A stretch of DNA of 64,000 bases from Streptomyces jumonjinensis (GCF_009600885.1 NZ_VCLA01000140.1:55016-119015); one strand, 5' to 3'; shown: positions 7,374 to 15,274, counted from the first letter of the stretch. Notes: a model not told the origin generated them from the sequence alone. Made by a program: numbers and translations.

Positions 7374-9347
7374 TCATGTCCGGTTCCGGCTCCGGAGCTG
7401 GCGCAGGGTGCAGGACCCGGTGGCCTGTTTGAAGAGGTACTCCGCGCGTTCGTAGGAGAGGCGGCTGCGGCCCGTCTCCGGATCGAGGTCCGACGCGGCG
7501 GGGGTACGGGCCGGTCCCGGGCGGCGGTCGGTGAGGAAGAGCGGGCCCCGGGTGCGGCCCGCGAGCAGCTGGGGCAGCAGGCGGGCAGTCCCGGAGCGCC
7601 AGGTGATCCAGCCGGCGCCCGAGCGGGCCCGGCGGTCGTCCAGATCAAGATCCTCGGCGTTCAGGGCGAGCACCGCCTTCACGGGGGCTCCGGACTCGTG
7701 GAGGAGCCGCCAGAAGGTCTGTTCGCGCACCGGCAGGTCGGTGCGGCTCCAGAGGGCGTCCAGCGCGGCCGGTCCGATGGGTTCGGGGCGGGGGCGGCGG
7801 TCGGTCCGGCGGGCCAGGCCGGAGGTGAGACCGTCCAGGCCCGCCCAGCCGCCGAAGGAGCGGACGGCCGACCGGTGCCGGTTCCAGGTGGCGGGCGCGG
7901 TCCCGCCCCAGGCCGTGGTGAAGACGCGCGTCACGTCGTCGGCGGAGAGCCGGGCCAGCGGCAGCCGGTCGCCCAGGGCCAGCCGGAGACGGCGCAGCGT
8001 CTGGCCGTACGCCCTGGTCGTGGCGGCGTCCAGGCCGTCCTGGGCGAGGAAGCGTTCGGCGGCTTCGGCGAGGGTGGGGCCCGACGCCGTGGCCGCCGCG
8101 TCGGCGAGGGTGTCTGCGACGGCGTCGGCGCGGCGGAGGAGGAAGGCGCGTTCGGCGGCGTTCCGGGTGAGGGAGGCGGCGCGGTCGAACTCCAGCCGGG
8201 CCTCGGCGGAGCGGCCGAGGCGGGCCAGCAGGTCTCCACGGGCCGCCGGGAGCAGATGGTAGTCCCGGAGCGCGGGATCGGCGTTGAGCGCGTCGAGCTG
8301 GGCGAGACCGGCCCCGGGGCCGTCCGCCATGCCGGTGGCGACGGCGCGGTTGAGGCGTACGACGGGGGTGGGCAGCAGCCGGACCAGCGCCCCGTACAGC
8401 GCCGCGATCTGCCCCCAGTCGGTGTCCTCGGCGGTGCGGGCCTGGGCGTGGGTGATGGCGATGGCGGCCTGGAGGACGTAGGGGCCGGGGGGACCACCGA
8501 GGTCGCGGGCGCGGAGCATGGCGGTGAAGCCACGGCGGATGAGGAGCTGGTCCCAGCGGCCCCGGTTCTGCTCATGGAGCTGGACGGGTTCGCCGTGGGG
8601 GCCGGTGCGGGCGGCGGAGCGGGACTCCTGGATCTCCATCAGGGCGACCAGGCCGTGCACTTCGGGCTCGTCCGGGGCGAGCGCGGCGAGCAGCCGCCCG
8701 AGGCGGAGGGCTTCGAGGGTGAGGCCGGGGCGGAGCAGATCGTCGCCGGAGGTGGCGGAGTACCCCTCGTTGAAGATGAGGTAGACGACCTCCAGGACGG
8801 AGGAGACGCGTTCGGCGAGCCGGTCGCCCTCGGGGAGTTCGAAGGGGACCCGTGCTTCGGCGAGGCGGCGTTTGGCGTCGGCGATGAGGCGGGCGGTCGC
8901 CGTCTCGGTGTCGAGGAACGCGCGGGCGATCTCGGCGGCCGTCAGTCCGCCGATGAGGCGGAGGGTGAGGGCGACGCGGGAGCCGGTCGGCAGGACGGGG
9001 TGGCAGGAGATGAACATCAGCCTCAGGACGTCGTCCTGTTCGGGATGTCCGGAAGGCTCGGGGGCGTGCTCCTGCTCGCGGGCGAGCTGTTCCTGCTTGT
9101 GTTCGAGGCGCTGGGCGCGGCGGATGTGGTCGACCGCGCGCCGTTTGGCGATGGCCATCAGCCAAGCGCCCGGATTGTCCGGGACGCCTGACCGGGGCCA
9201 CTGTTCGAGCGCGGAGACGAGAGCGTCCTGGGCGAGTTCCTCGGCCAGGCCGACGTCGTGCACCATCCGGGTGAGCCCGCCGATGATCCTGGCGGACTCC
9301 AGCTTCCAGACGGCGTCGATCGTGCGGTGCGCGTCTCCCCGGGTCAC
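7374..9347 (-). CDS. ECF42-type sigma factor fused to a degenerate tyrosine-recombinase-like domain
   Basis: The protein has 657 aa, starting at GTG 9347 and overlapping the DGPF gene by four bases (GTGA). Residues 1-170 hold the sigma-70 region 2 and 4 domains (AEELAQDALVSALEQWP, WLMAIAKRRAVDHIRR, LIGGLTAAEIARAF). Residues 175-405 match the DUF6596/TPR-like extension of ECF42 sigma factors (YLIFNEGYSATSGDDLLRP, PYVLQAAIAITHA). ECF42 proteins normally end at about 400-420 aa. Here a further 235 residues resemble a Streptomyces integrase: a SAM-like core-binding segment (424-500) and a catalytic-domain segment (525-657: LLHESGAPVKAVLALNAEDL, GPLFLTDRRP, RLSYERAEYLF, TLRQLR). The first catalytic Arg position is Pro, the box II His is Arg, and the frame stops before the Tyr nucleophile. 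It should not recombine DNA but might bind it. Confidence 0.88.
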   Translation of the reverse strand: MTRGDAHRTIDAVWKLESARIIGGLTRMVHDVGLAEELAQDALVSALEQWPRSGVPDNPGAWLMAIAKRRAVDHIRRAQRLEHKQEQLAREQEHAPEPSGHPEQDDVLRLMFISCHPVLPTGSRVALTLRLIGGLTAAEIARAFLDTETATARLIADAKRRLAEARVPFELPEGDRLAERVSSVLEVVYLIFNEGYSATSGDDLLRPGLTLEALRLGRLLAALAPDEPEVHGLVALMEIQESRSAARTGPHGEPVQLHEQNRGRWDQLLIRRGFTAMLRARDLGGPPGPYVLQAAIAITHAQARTAEDTDWGQIAALYGALVRLLPTPVVRLNRAVATGMADGPGAGLAQLDALNADPALRDYHLLPAARGDLLARLGRSAEARLEFDRAASLTRNAAERAFLLRRADAVADTLADAAATASGPTLAEAAERFLAQDGLDAATTRAYGQTLRRLRLALGDRLPLARLSADDVTRVFTTAWGGTAPATWNRHRSAVRSFGGWAGLDGLTSGLARRTDRRPRPEPIGPAALDALWSRTDLPVREQTFWRLLHESGAPVKAVLALNAEDLDLDDRRARSGAGWITWRSGTARLLPQLLAGRTRGPLFLTDRRPGPARTPAASDLDPETGRSRLSYERAEYLFKQATGSCTLRQLRSRNRT

Positions 9348-9673
9348 GGTCCGAAGACCTGCTGCATCACGCTCTCGCCGTCGCCGACGATGCCGCGGAA
9401 GCGGCGGCCCAGCTCGATGGCCTCCTCCCGGGAGCGGACCTCGACCAGGGCGAAGCCCGCGACGGCCTCCTTGGCTTCGGCGAAGGGGCCGTCGGTGACG
9501 GTGATCTCGTCGCCGGAGGAGACCAGCCGGATTCCGGCGGGGTCCAGTCCGCCGGTGGCGAGCAGGACTCCGGCGGCGGTCAGCTCCTCCACGAACCGGC
9601 CCATCTCGGCCATGAGCTTCTCGTCGGGGGCGCTCTGGGTCTCGGACGCCTTGGTCATCATCAGGTAGCGCAT
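9344..9673 (-). CDS. YCII/DGPF-family partner of ECF42 sigma factor
   Basis: This 109-aa protein of the YCII-related superfamily contains the defining motif TDGPFAEAKE (about residues 59-68). DGPF proteins are encoded next to ECF42 sigma genes in very many actinobacteria. They were expected to signal to the sigma factor, but the published Streptomyces work, as I recall it, found the sigma factor's own C-terminus more important. It is the first gene of the operon, and its stop overlaps the sigma start (GTGA). Confidence 0.92.
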   Translation of the reverse strand: MRYLMMTKASETQSAPDEKLMAEMGRFVEELTAAGVLLATGGLDPAGIRLVSSGDEITVTDGPFAEAKEAVAGFALVEVRSREEAIELGRRFRGIVGDGESVMQQVFGP

Positions 9674-9735
9674 CGGGATGGTGCTCCTTCGGTTGCGTGG
9701 TGACGTTGTGCTGCTGCCTCCGCGTCGGTCAGCTT

Positions 9736-9769
9736 ATGTGACAGGTAATGGCGGCATTACCTGTCACAT
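9736..9769. promoter_or_regulatory. Perfect 15-bp inverted repeat, probable TetR-type operator
   Basis: ATGTGACAGGTAATG (9736-9750) and CATTACCTGTCACAT (9755-9769) are exact reverse complements around GCGG. The element is AT-richer than its surroundings. It lies between the divergent DGPF/sigma operon and the DUF998 gene. Arm length and spacing fit a dimeric TetR-family repressor. No tetR gene is visible nearby. Confidence 0.75.
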
Positions 9770-9778
9770 GGCCCGCTC

Positions 9779-9830
9779 GACGCGTCAGCGAGAACCAAGA
9801 TCGACACCCCGATCGATACCCCGATCGACA
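9779..9830 (-). promoter_or_regulatory. Candidate ECF42-dependent promoter and repeated TGTCGA boxes
   Basis: Read on the minus strand, this stretch contains TGTCGA twice (9830-9825 and 9806-9801) and TATCGA once, in three 12-bp repeats. TGTCGA is the -35 element I recall for ECF42 promoters. The proximal box is followed after 18 bases by CGTC (9782-9779), a plausible -10. This would start transcription close to the palindrome and drive the DGPF/sigma operon by autoregulation. Confidence 0.5.
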
Positions 9831-9851
9831 CCTCCTGAGAGGCCAGCCGAC

Positions 9852-10553
9852 ATGACCGCGCTTCAGCAGTCCCCCGCCGCCCACGCCGCCACCGCCGCCC
9901 CCGTGCTCTCCACTCGCACCCTGCTCCGGGCCGGGGCCGCCGCCGCACCGGTGTGGACGGTCGTGGCGCTGACGCAGGCCGTCGCCCGGGACGGTTTCGA
10001 CATCACCCGGCATCCGCTGAGCGCGCTGAGCAACGGCGAACCGGGTTGGATCCAGATCGCCAACTTCGTCGTCACGGGAACCCTGATGGCGCTCGGCGCG
10101 ATGGGCCTGCGCCGGACCCTGCGCGGGACGCCCGGCGGGACCTGGGCACCCTGGCTGGCGCTGACCGGCGGGATCGGGATCATCGCGGGCGGGCTGTTCG
10201 TGATGGACCCGGCGGACGGATTCCCCTCCGGCACCCCGGCGGGGCCCCCGGAGACGCTCTCCGGGGCGAGCATCGGTCACATGGCGGCCGGGTCGATCGC
10301 CTTCCTCTCGCTGATCGCCGCGAACTATGTCCTCGGCCGTCACTTCAGCCGGGCGGGTCAGCGGGGCCGTGCCGTGCTCTCACGGCTCGCGGCGACCGGG
10401 CTGCTGCTGGGCAACGGGTGGGCGATGAGCGGAGGGACCTGGGGGACGGTGACGCTGGCGGCCGGGGTGATGGGGGCGATGCTGTGGCTGTCGACGGTGT
10501 GCGCCTGGGGCGCGCAGGTGCGCCGGGGAGGACTGGGGCGCGGGTCCCGGTGA
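9852..10553 (+). CDS. DUF998 family membrane protein
   Basis: This is a 233-aa integral membrane protein with about six hydrophobic segments. DUF998 features are DITRHPLSALSNGEPGWIQIANFVVTG near residues 53-78 and FVMDPADGFPSGTPAG in the middle. It starts at ATG 9852 behind GAGAGG; an upstream extension of the frame to 9678 crosses the palindrome and repeats and is unlikely to be translated. The biochemical function of the family is unknown. The shared regulatory region suggests control by the same palindrome-binding repressor as the sigma operon. Confidence 0.85.
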   Translation: MTALQQSPAAHAATAAPVLSTRTLLRAGAAAAPVWTVVALTQAVARDGFDITRHPLSALSNGEPGWIQIANFVVTGTLMALGAMGLRRTLRGTPGGTWAPWLALTGGIGIIAGGLFVMDPADGFPSGTPAGPPETLSGASIGHMAAGSIAFLSLIAANYVLGRHFSRAGQRGRAVLSRLAATGLLLGNGWAMSGGTWGTVTLAAGVMGAMLWLSTVCAWGAQVRRGGLGRGSR

Positions 10554-10568
10554 AGCAGGGGGTGGGGT

Positions 10569-10585
10569 CCGGGGCGCTGCCCCGG
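10569..10585. terminator. Hairpin between convergent genes
   Basis: CCGGGGC-GCT-GCCCCGG forms a perfect 7-bp stem with a three-base loop just after the DUF998 gene. The same core recurs in the repeat cluster near 18.5 kb. Confidence 0.55.
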
Positions 10586-10718
10586 GCCTCGCGCCTTGCT
10601 CAGCTCGTTCCAGCCCGTTCCGGGGCGTGCTCGTCCGGCAGGCTCCGGCACAAGCGCCCTGGCCTAGGCGAACGAAAGCAGACGCGAAGACCTCGCCGAC
10701 CGGGCATCGGCCACGCCC

Positions 10719-11513
10719 TTACGCCCGTCGGTGGTCAACCCAGGCTTGCGCGGTCGCTTCCATGGCGCGGAGCCACGTCTGCTCGGGGAAGCGCTCCGCG
10801 CGGTGGCGGAACATGCGGAGGTTGGCCCTGGCGAACGCGTCGATGCCCTGGGGGTCCGATTTCGCCCAGCCTGGGCATGGGGACACCAGATCTTCCGCCG
10901 CCTCCGGAGTATGGCCGGCGGCGATGAGCTGGAGAACCAGTGACGACGGGTCGATGAAGCCGGCGCCCCGCGTCGGCCAGGACCAGTCGACCGCCCAACT
11001 GCCTTCCGCGCCGACAAGGAAATTTCCGGGTGCCACGTCTCCGTGGATGAGGCTGTCGCCCCGGAACAGTTGAGCTTCTGCCTCGTCGGCCGCGAAGGCG
11101 TCCCACCGTGTCTCATGCCAGTCCTCGACCAGGGCGGGCAGGGGAATCTCCTGGACCCTGCTGAGCAGGTCCAGCACGGCCGGGAGGTCCGGGGAGCCCG
11201 GCTCGAAGCGGCCCGGCCGTCCCTCCACCTGTTCAAAGCCCAGGGCCATCCAGCGGTCGTTCTCCGTGTGCCAGCACAGGCGCGGCGAGACTGATCGGAC
11301 GGAGTCGTTGATCAGCCGCTCACGGACGAGCGAATCCCGTCGCCCCCCTGCCCGGTTCCGGACCCCCTTGACGAAGAAGCGACCGAGGTCACCGTCGATC
11401 AGCACCAGGACATCGGACATGAATCCGCGTTCGGTGGGCCGCATCTCCGCCACGGACCCCGTGAAGGGCCGTACGAGGTCCACGAAGTCGGAGTCGGGGA
11501 GGCGTTCGGTCAT
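10719..11513 (-). CDS. Aminoglycoside phosphotransferase-fold kinase
   Basis: This 264-aa protein has the APH/choline-kinase fold. It carries the catalytic loop LIHGDVAPGNFLV (HGD at 157-159) and the metal-binding WAVDWSWP (about residues 173-180). It follows the radical SAM gene after 19 bases with a clear AAGGAG site, so the two are very likely one operon. The substrate is not predictable. Pairing with a radical SAM enzyme suggests phosphorylation of a small metabolite or peptide made or modified by that enzyme rather than antibiotic resistance. Confidence 0.85.
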   Translation of the reverse strand: MTERLPDSDFVDLVRPFTGSVAEMRPTERGFMSDVLVLIDGDLGRFFVKGVRNRAGGRRDSLVRERLINDSVRSVSPRLCWHTENDRWMALGFEQVEGRPGRFEPGSPDLPAVLDLLSRVQEIPLPALVEDWHETRWDAFAADEAEAQLFRGDSLIHGDVAPGNFLVGAEGSWAVDWSWPTRGAGFIDPSSLVLQLIAAGHTPEAAEDLVSPCPGWAKSDPQGIDAFARANLRMFRHRAERFPEQTWLRAMEATAQAWVDHRRA

Positions 11514-11532
11514 ACGTCAGGCTCCTTGCGGA

Positions 11533-12441
11533 CTAGTTCCTCGGAGTGCAACTGGAGCCGGGATGGCCGGGGCTGCACTCTTCGGGGACGGTTCCCGGAT
11601 TGCACTTGTTGCCCCCGTCATCATCACCGCCGTCCCCTCCGTCGCCCATGCGTACGGACTCGCGGATGAGAGACTTCGTAGCACCCATGACGGGACCGTC
11701 GAGGATACTGTCCAGGCCGCCGTCGAGGACGTTCCCGACCCCGAGGGACGGGGTGAAGACGCACGGCGTCACATTGCCGTCGGGCCCGACCGCCGCCCGG
11801 TCCGTACCGCACTTTCCGCAGAGCCCGGAGAGGTCCGTCGCCTGACCACTGCCGCACGCGGCGCGTCCGAACGGCCGCACGCGGTCGACCTTGATCCGTT
11901 CCACACCCAGGCCGGTGAGTTCGGCACGCGTCTCGCTGACGCGCTGCTCGTCGTCGCACTCGATGATCGAGACCACGGGCTCGATGCCCAGTCCCAGCGC
12001 CTTGACGATGTTGCTCCGGGTGCGGGCGTGGCTCGGCCTCCGGGTGATCTCGTCGTGCTCGCCGGCCTGGTCCGAGTAGTACGACGTGGCCAGCGTGGTG
12101 GCCTTGTACTGGAAGATCTCCCACCACTCGTCCGTGACGCGCACCAGGTTGGTGAACACCTCCAGCTCCAAGCCGATGCTCAGGATGTGGCGGGCCAGGG
12201 TGAGGGCGTCGGGGTGGAGCGTCGGTTCGCCGCCGATGAGCTGGACGCGTGCGATGCCCCGCTCCGCAGCCTCGTTGACGACCGTGATCCAGTTGTCGCG
12301 CGTCAACGTCCCGTGGGCCCCCTCGGGGCCGGAGCCGTTGTAGCAGTGGTCACAGTTGAGCTGGCATTTCCGGGTCAGGTCGAGCCAGAGAAGGCCCTCA
12401 ACTCGCTTGGTGCGTAAGACTTCCGGCGCCTGTGCAGTCAT
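11533..12441 (-). CDS. Radical SAM protein with SPASM-like cysteines and a Cys-repeat tail
   Basis: The protein has 302 aa. The [4Fe-4S]/SAM site is CQLNCDHC (Cys26, 30, 33), with GGEPT at 70-74. A second cysteine set (Cys196, 208, 211, 227, around LCGKCGTDRAAVGPDGNVTPC) resembles a shortened SPASM domain and would bind an auxiliary cluster. After an acidic Gly/Asp linker (266-277) the protein ends in a cysteine repeat with exact nine-residue spacing: C280-NPG, C289-SPG, C298-TPR. Such enzymes modify peptides or cofactors. No precursor peptide gene is obvious, and the tail itself looks peptide-substrate-like. It is the first gene of an operon with the APH-fold kinase. Confidence 0.9.
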   Translation of the reverse strand: MTAQAPEVLRTKRVEGLLWLDLTRKCQLNCDHCYNGSGPEGAHGTLTRDNWITVVNEAAERGIARVQLIGGEPTLHPDALTLARHILSIGLELEVFTNLVRVTDEWWEIFQYKATTLATSYYSDQAGEHDEITRRPSHARTRSNIVKALGLGIEPVVSIIECDDEQRVSETRAELTGLGVERIKVDRVRPFGRAACGSGQATDLSGLCGKCGTDRAAVGPDGNVTPCVFTPSLGVGNVLDGGLDSILDGPVMGATKSLIRESVRMGDGGDGGDDDGGNKCNPGTVPEECSPGHPGSSCTPRN

Positions 12442-12684
12442 GCTCTTCCACCTCGCTGGTCCAGGAGCTGGGATTGACGCCCCCGGGGCCTTTGGAAGCC
12501 GGCCTCGGGGACATCCAGACTAGAAGGCGTCGCTGGATGGCTGGGCGGACATGCACAAGCTCAGTGCTCGGTCGACGACGGGTGGTGTGTTCAGCGGAGC
12601 GGTCGGAGACCAGCCCGTACTTCGGGCCGGCCCCGGCCTCACGCCGGCGGGCACAATCGCGGGACAGTCCGTGACGAAGCACTG

Positions 12685-13827
12685 CTAGGCGTCGCGGCAG
12701 ACCAGCAGCAGCGCCCGGTCGTCGTTCACGTCCTTCGCCACCGCTTCGATCAGATGCCAGGCCGCGCCCTCGAAACCCGAGGGGACATAGCGGTCGGCCT
12801 CGCCGGTCAGCCGGTCCATGCCCTCCGCGAGGTCCCGTTCATGGGTCTCCACCAGGCCGTCGGTGAAGAGCATCAGCACATCGCCGGGGCGCAGCGAGCC
12901 CTTGACCGGGTCGAACTGGGCCCCGTCGTAGACGCCGAGCAGCGGGCCCTCGCCGCTCTTCTCCTCCCAGCGGCCGGTGCCCGCGTTGAGCTGGAGGGCG
13001 GGGAGGTGGCCCGCCGAGAGGAGTTCGTAGTCGCCGGACTCCAGGTCCAGCACCAGATGGATCGAGGTGGCGAAGCCCTCGTCCCAGTCCTGGCGGAGCA
13101 GATAGCCGTTGGCGGCGGGCAGAAAGCCGTGCGGGGGCAGTGAGCCCAGGAGCCCGCCGAACGCTCCCGACAGCAGCAGGGCGCGGGAAGCCGCGTCCAT
13201 GCCCTTGCCGGACACGTCGGTGAGGACGACTTCCAGGGTGCGGCCCCCGTTGGTGCGGGCCGCCACGACGAAGTCGCCGGAGAAGGACTGGCCGCCCGCC
13301 GGGCGCAGGGCCATCTCCCGGTGCCAGCCCTTGGGGAGGCGGGGCAGGGCGCTCTGGACGCGGATGCGTTCGCGCAGGTCGAAGAGCATGGTGCCGCCGC
13401 GCCGCCAGGGCACGCCGACCCGGGCCCGGAACTGGGCGATCAGCAGGCCGAAGAATCCGCAGGCCGCGACCACCAGCACGGTTCCGGGGGTGACCCTGGC
13501 CGGGCCGTCCGTATAGGGGCCGAGGACGAAGGTCTCCACGATCAGTCCGGCGGCGCAGGCCGCGTACAGACCGAGCAGGCTCGCCGGGCGGAGCAGCAGC
13601 GCGCCCGCCACGATCGGCAGGACGAGGGCGGCGGGCGAGATCCACTCGGGGATCTTGATGGTGCCCCAGGTGAAGGCGGGGACGGTGAGCAGCAGCCCGG
13701 AGAGGGCGAGGGTGTCGGAGCCGTCGCCCCGGAAGTAGTCGACGGCGGACTTGCGCAGCGCGACGCGGGCCCGGTGCACCGCCTTGCGCAACCGGGCCTT
13801 GAACGAGTCCACACCACCATGAGCCAT
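12685..13827 (-). CDS. Membrane-anchored PP2C/SpoIIE-type serine/threonine phosphatase
   Basis: The protein has 380 aa. About four hydrophobic segments (residues 40-135) anchor it in the membrane. A SpoIIE-type phosphatase domain follows (about residues 150-378). Metal-binding acidic motifs are SGDFVV, LTDVSGKG, LFTDGLVE and the terminal DDRALLLV. Such Streptomyces proteins dephosphorylate anti-anti-sigma factors and so release sigma factors in stress or development. No PAS or GAF sensor domain is present, so sensing may be through the membrane part. The divergent gene is an Eis-like acetyltransferase. The partner is unknown. Confidence 0.92.
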   Translation of the reverse strand: MAHGGVDSFKARLRKAVHRARVALRKSAVDYFRGDGSDTLALSGLLLTVPAFTWGTIKIPEWISPAALVLPIVAGALLLRPASLLGLYAACAAGLIVETFVLGPYTDGPARVTPGTVLVVAACGFFGLLIAQFRARVGVPWRRGGTMLFDLRERIRVQSALPRLPKGWHREMALRPAGGQSFSGDFVVAARTNGGRTLEVVLTDVSGKGMDAASRALLLSGAFGGLLGSLPPHGFLPAANGYLLRQDWDEGFATSIHLVLDLESGDYELLSAGHLPALQLNAGTGRWEEKSGEGPLLGVYDGAQFDPVKGSLRPGDVLMLFTDGLVETHERDLAEGMDRLTGEADRYVPSGFEGAAWHLIEAVAKDVNDDRALLLVCRDA

Positions 13828-14038
13828 TGTCGTGTGACCTTATCGACCCATCGCCCTTTCGTGCAGGGGGACCCCTGCGACAATGCGTTCGAAATCGGGT
13901 CGCGCTGTCGCTGTAGAGCTCGATAGTTATGGCATATGACAGCCCGGGGCCCCGGGTGTCCGCCCCGGGTGTCCGCCCCTGGCCCGGCGGCCCGTATTTC
14001 AGTCGCCCCCGTGCCCGGTTCACTGGTACTGATGGCAT
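13828..14038. promoter_or_regulatory. Divergent promoter region with direct repeats
   Basis: This holds the promoters of the phosphatase and the acetyltransferase. ATGGCATATGAC occurs twice (from 13928, and from 14033 where it includes the acetyltransferase start codon). CCGGGTGTCCGCCCC also occurs twice near 13955-13981. Their role is unknown. Confidence 0.4.
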
Positions 14039-15268
14039 ATGACGATCGAGCTGAGAGTTCTGCGGCCATCCGAATGGGACGAGTGGTACCAGGGGCTGAC
14101 GCTGGCCTTCGGGGGCATCCCCCAGTCACCCGAGAAGGCCGCTCTGATCCGCGAGATCACCGATTTCGACCGCTCGCTCGCCGCGTGGGACGGCGCGGAG
14201 TGCGTCGGCTCGGCGGGGTCCTTCGGCATGCAGGTGACAGTGCCCGGCGGCGGTCTCGCGCCCATGGCGGGCGTCACGATGGTCAGCGTCTCCTCGACCC
14301 ATCGGCGGCGCGGTGTGCTCACCTCGATGATGCGCCGCCAGCTCGACGACATCCGGGCCTGGGGCGAGCCGCTCGCCGTGCTGACGGCGTCCGAGCCCGT
14401 CATCTACGGCCGGTTCGGATACGGCGCCGCCGCCAGCCTGATCAGGGCCGACATCGACACGGCACGGGTGCGGCTGGAGCTCCCGGAGGGCACGGAGTCC
14501 GTCCGGATACGCAAGATCCCGGCGAAGGACGCGCTGGCGGAGTGCGAGCCCGTCTACGCCCGGCAGGTCCCCGTACGGCCCGGGATGATCGTCCGGCTGC
14601 CCGGCTGGGACCGGTTGCAGTATCTGGACGCGCCCGAGGACCGTCAGGGCACCTCCCATCTTCAGACCGTGCTCGCCGAACGGGACGGGCGGACCACCGG
14701 ATACGCCCTCTTCCGCATCCGTCCCGGCTGGGAGGACGCGGGCCCCAAGGGCAGGGTCGAGATTCAGGACATCCAGGCGGACGACCCCGCGTCGTACGCC
14801 GCGCTCTGCCGGTACGTCCTCTCGATCGACCTCACCTCGGTCGTGAGCATGAGCAACCGGCCGGTCGACGACCCCTGGCAGAGCCTGATCTCCGACATCC
14901 GGCGCTGCAACGTACGGGTGCAGGACAGCCTCCACGTACGGCTGGTGGAGGTCGGCGCGGCGCTGGAGGCGCGGACGTACCGCACTCCGGTGGATGTGGT
15001 GCTGGAGGTGGCGGACGCCTTCTGCCCGTGGAACGAGGGCCGGTGGCGGCTGACCGGCGACGCGAAGGGCGCGTCCTGCGAGCGCACCTCCGACGCGGCG
15101 GATCTGTCGCTGTCCGTACGCGAGCTGGGCGCGGTCTACCTCGGCGGGAGCTCGCTGGCGGAGCTGGCCGCCGCCGGGCGGGTGCGGGAGCTGCGCCGGG
15201 GCGCGCTGGCGGAGGCGTCCGTGGCCTTCGGGAGCGATACGGCGCCCTGGGGGCCGCACGACATCTGA
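14039..15268 (+). CDS. Eis-like GNAT N-acetyltransferase
   Basis: This is a 409-aa acetyltransferase with the three-part architecture of the mycobacterial Eis family: an N-terminal GNAT domain with the acetyl-CoA loop THRRRGVLTSMM (87-98) and the EPVIYGRFGYG segment, a second GNAT-like domain, and a C-terminal sterol-carrier-like domain (about residues 305-405). Eis enzymes acetylate amines on aminoglycosides, peptides or proteins. The gene stands alone, divergent from the phosphatase. Only a weak ribosome binding site precedes the ATG. The substrate is unknown. Confidence 0.88.
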   Translation: MTIELRVLRPSEWDEWYQGLTLAFGGIPQSPEKAALIREITDFDRSLAAWDGAECVGSAGSFGMQVTVPGGGLAPMAGVTMVSVSSTHRRRGVLTSMMRRQLDDIRAWGEPLAVLTASEPVIYGRFGYGAAASLIRADIDTARVRLELPEGTESVRIRKIPAKDALAECEPVYARQVPVRPGMIVRLPGWDRLQYLDAPEDRQGTSHLQTVLAERDGRTTGYALFRIRPGWEDAGPKGRVEIQDIQADDPASYAALCRYVLSIDLTSVVSMSNRPVDDPWQSLISDIRRCNVRVQDSLHVRLVEVGAALEARTYRTPVDVVLEVADAFCPWNEGRWRLTGDAKGASCERTSDAADLSLSVRELGAVYLGGSSLAELAAAGRVRELRRGALAEASVAFGSDTAPWGPHDI

Positions 15269-15274
15269 GCCGCT

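Noticed and set aside
7374..8700. An independent integrase gene or mobile element at this place
   Set aside because: The recombinase-like part has no own start, lacks the Tyr nucleophile and continues the sigma frame. I saw no flanking att-like repeats or other phage genes.
7300..9191. A genuine 620-residue C-terminal domain of the I36-like protein
   Set aside because: The sequence is antisense to the sigma factor, Gly/Ala/Glu-rich and domainless, and a terminator follows the I36 domain.
12398..12682. A precursor peptide or small gene upstream of the radical SAM gene (either strand)
   Set aside because: Both frames lack a good ribosome site and consistent codon bias, and the minus-strand one overlaps the enzyme start by 44 bases. 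No Cys-rich core was seen.
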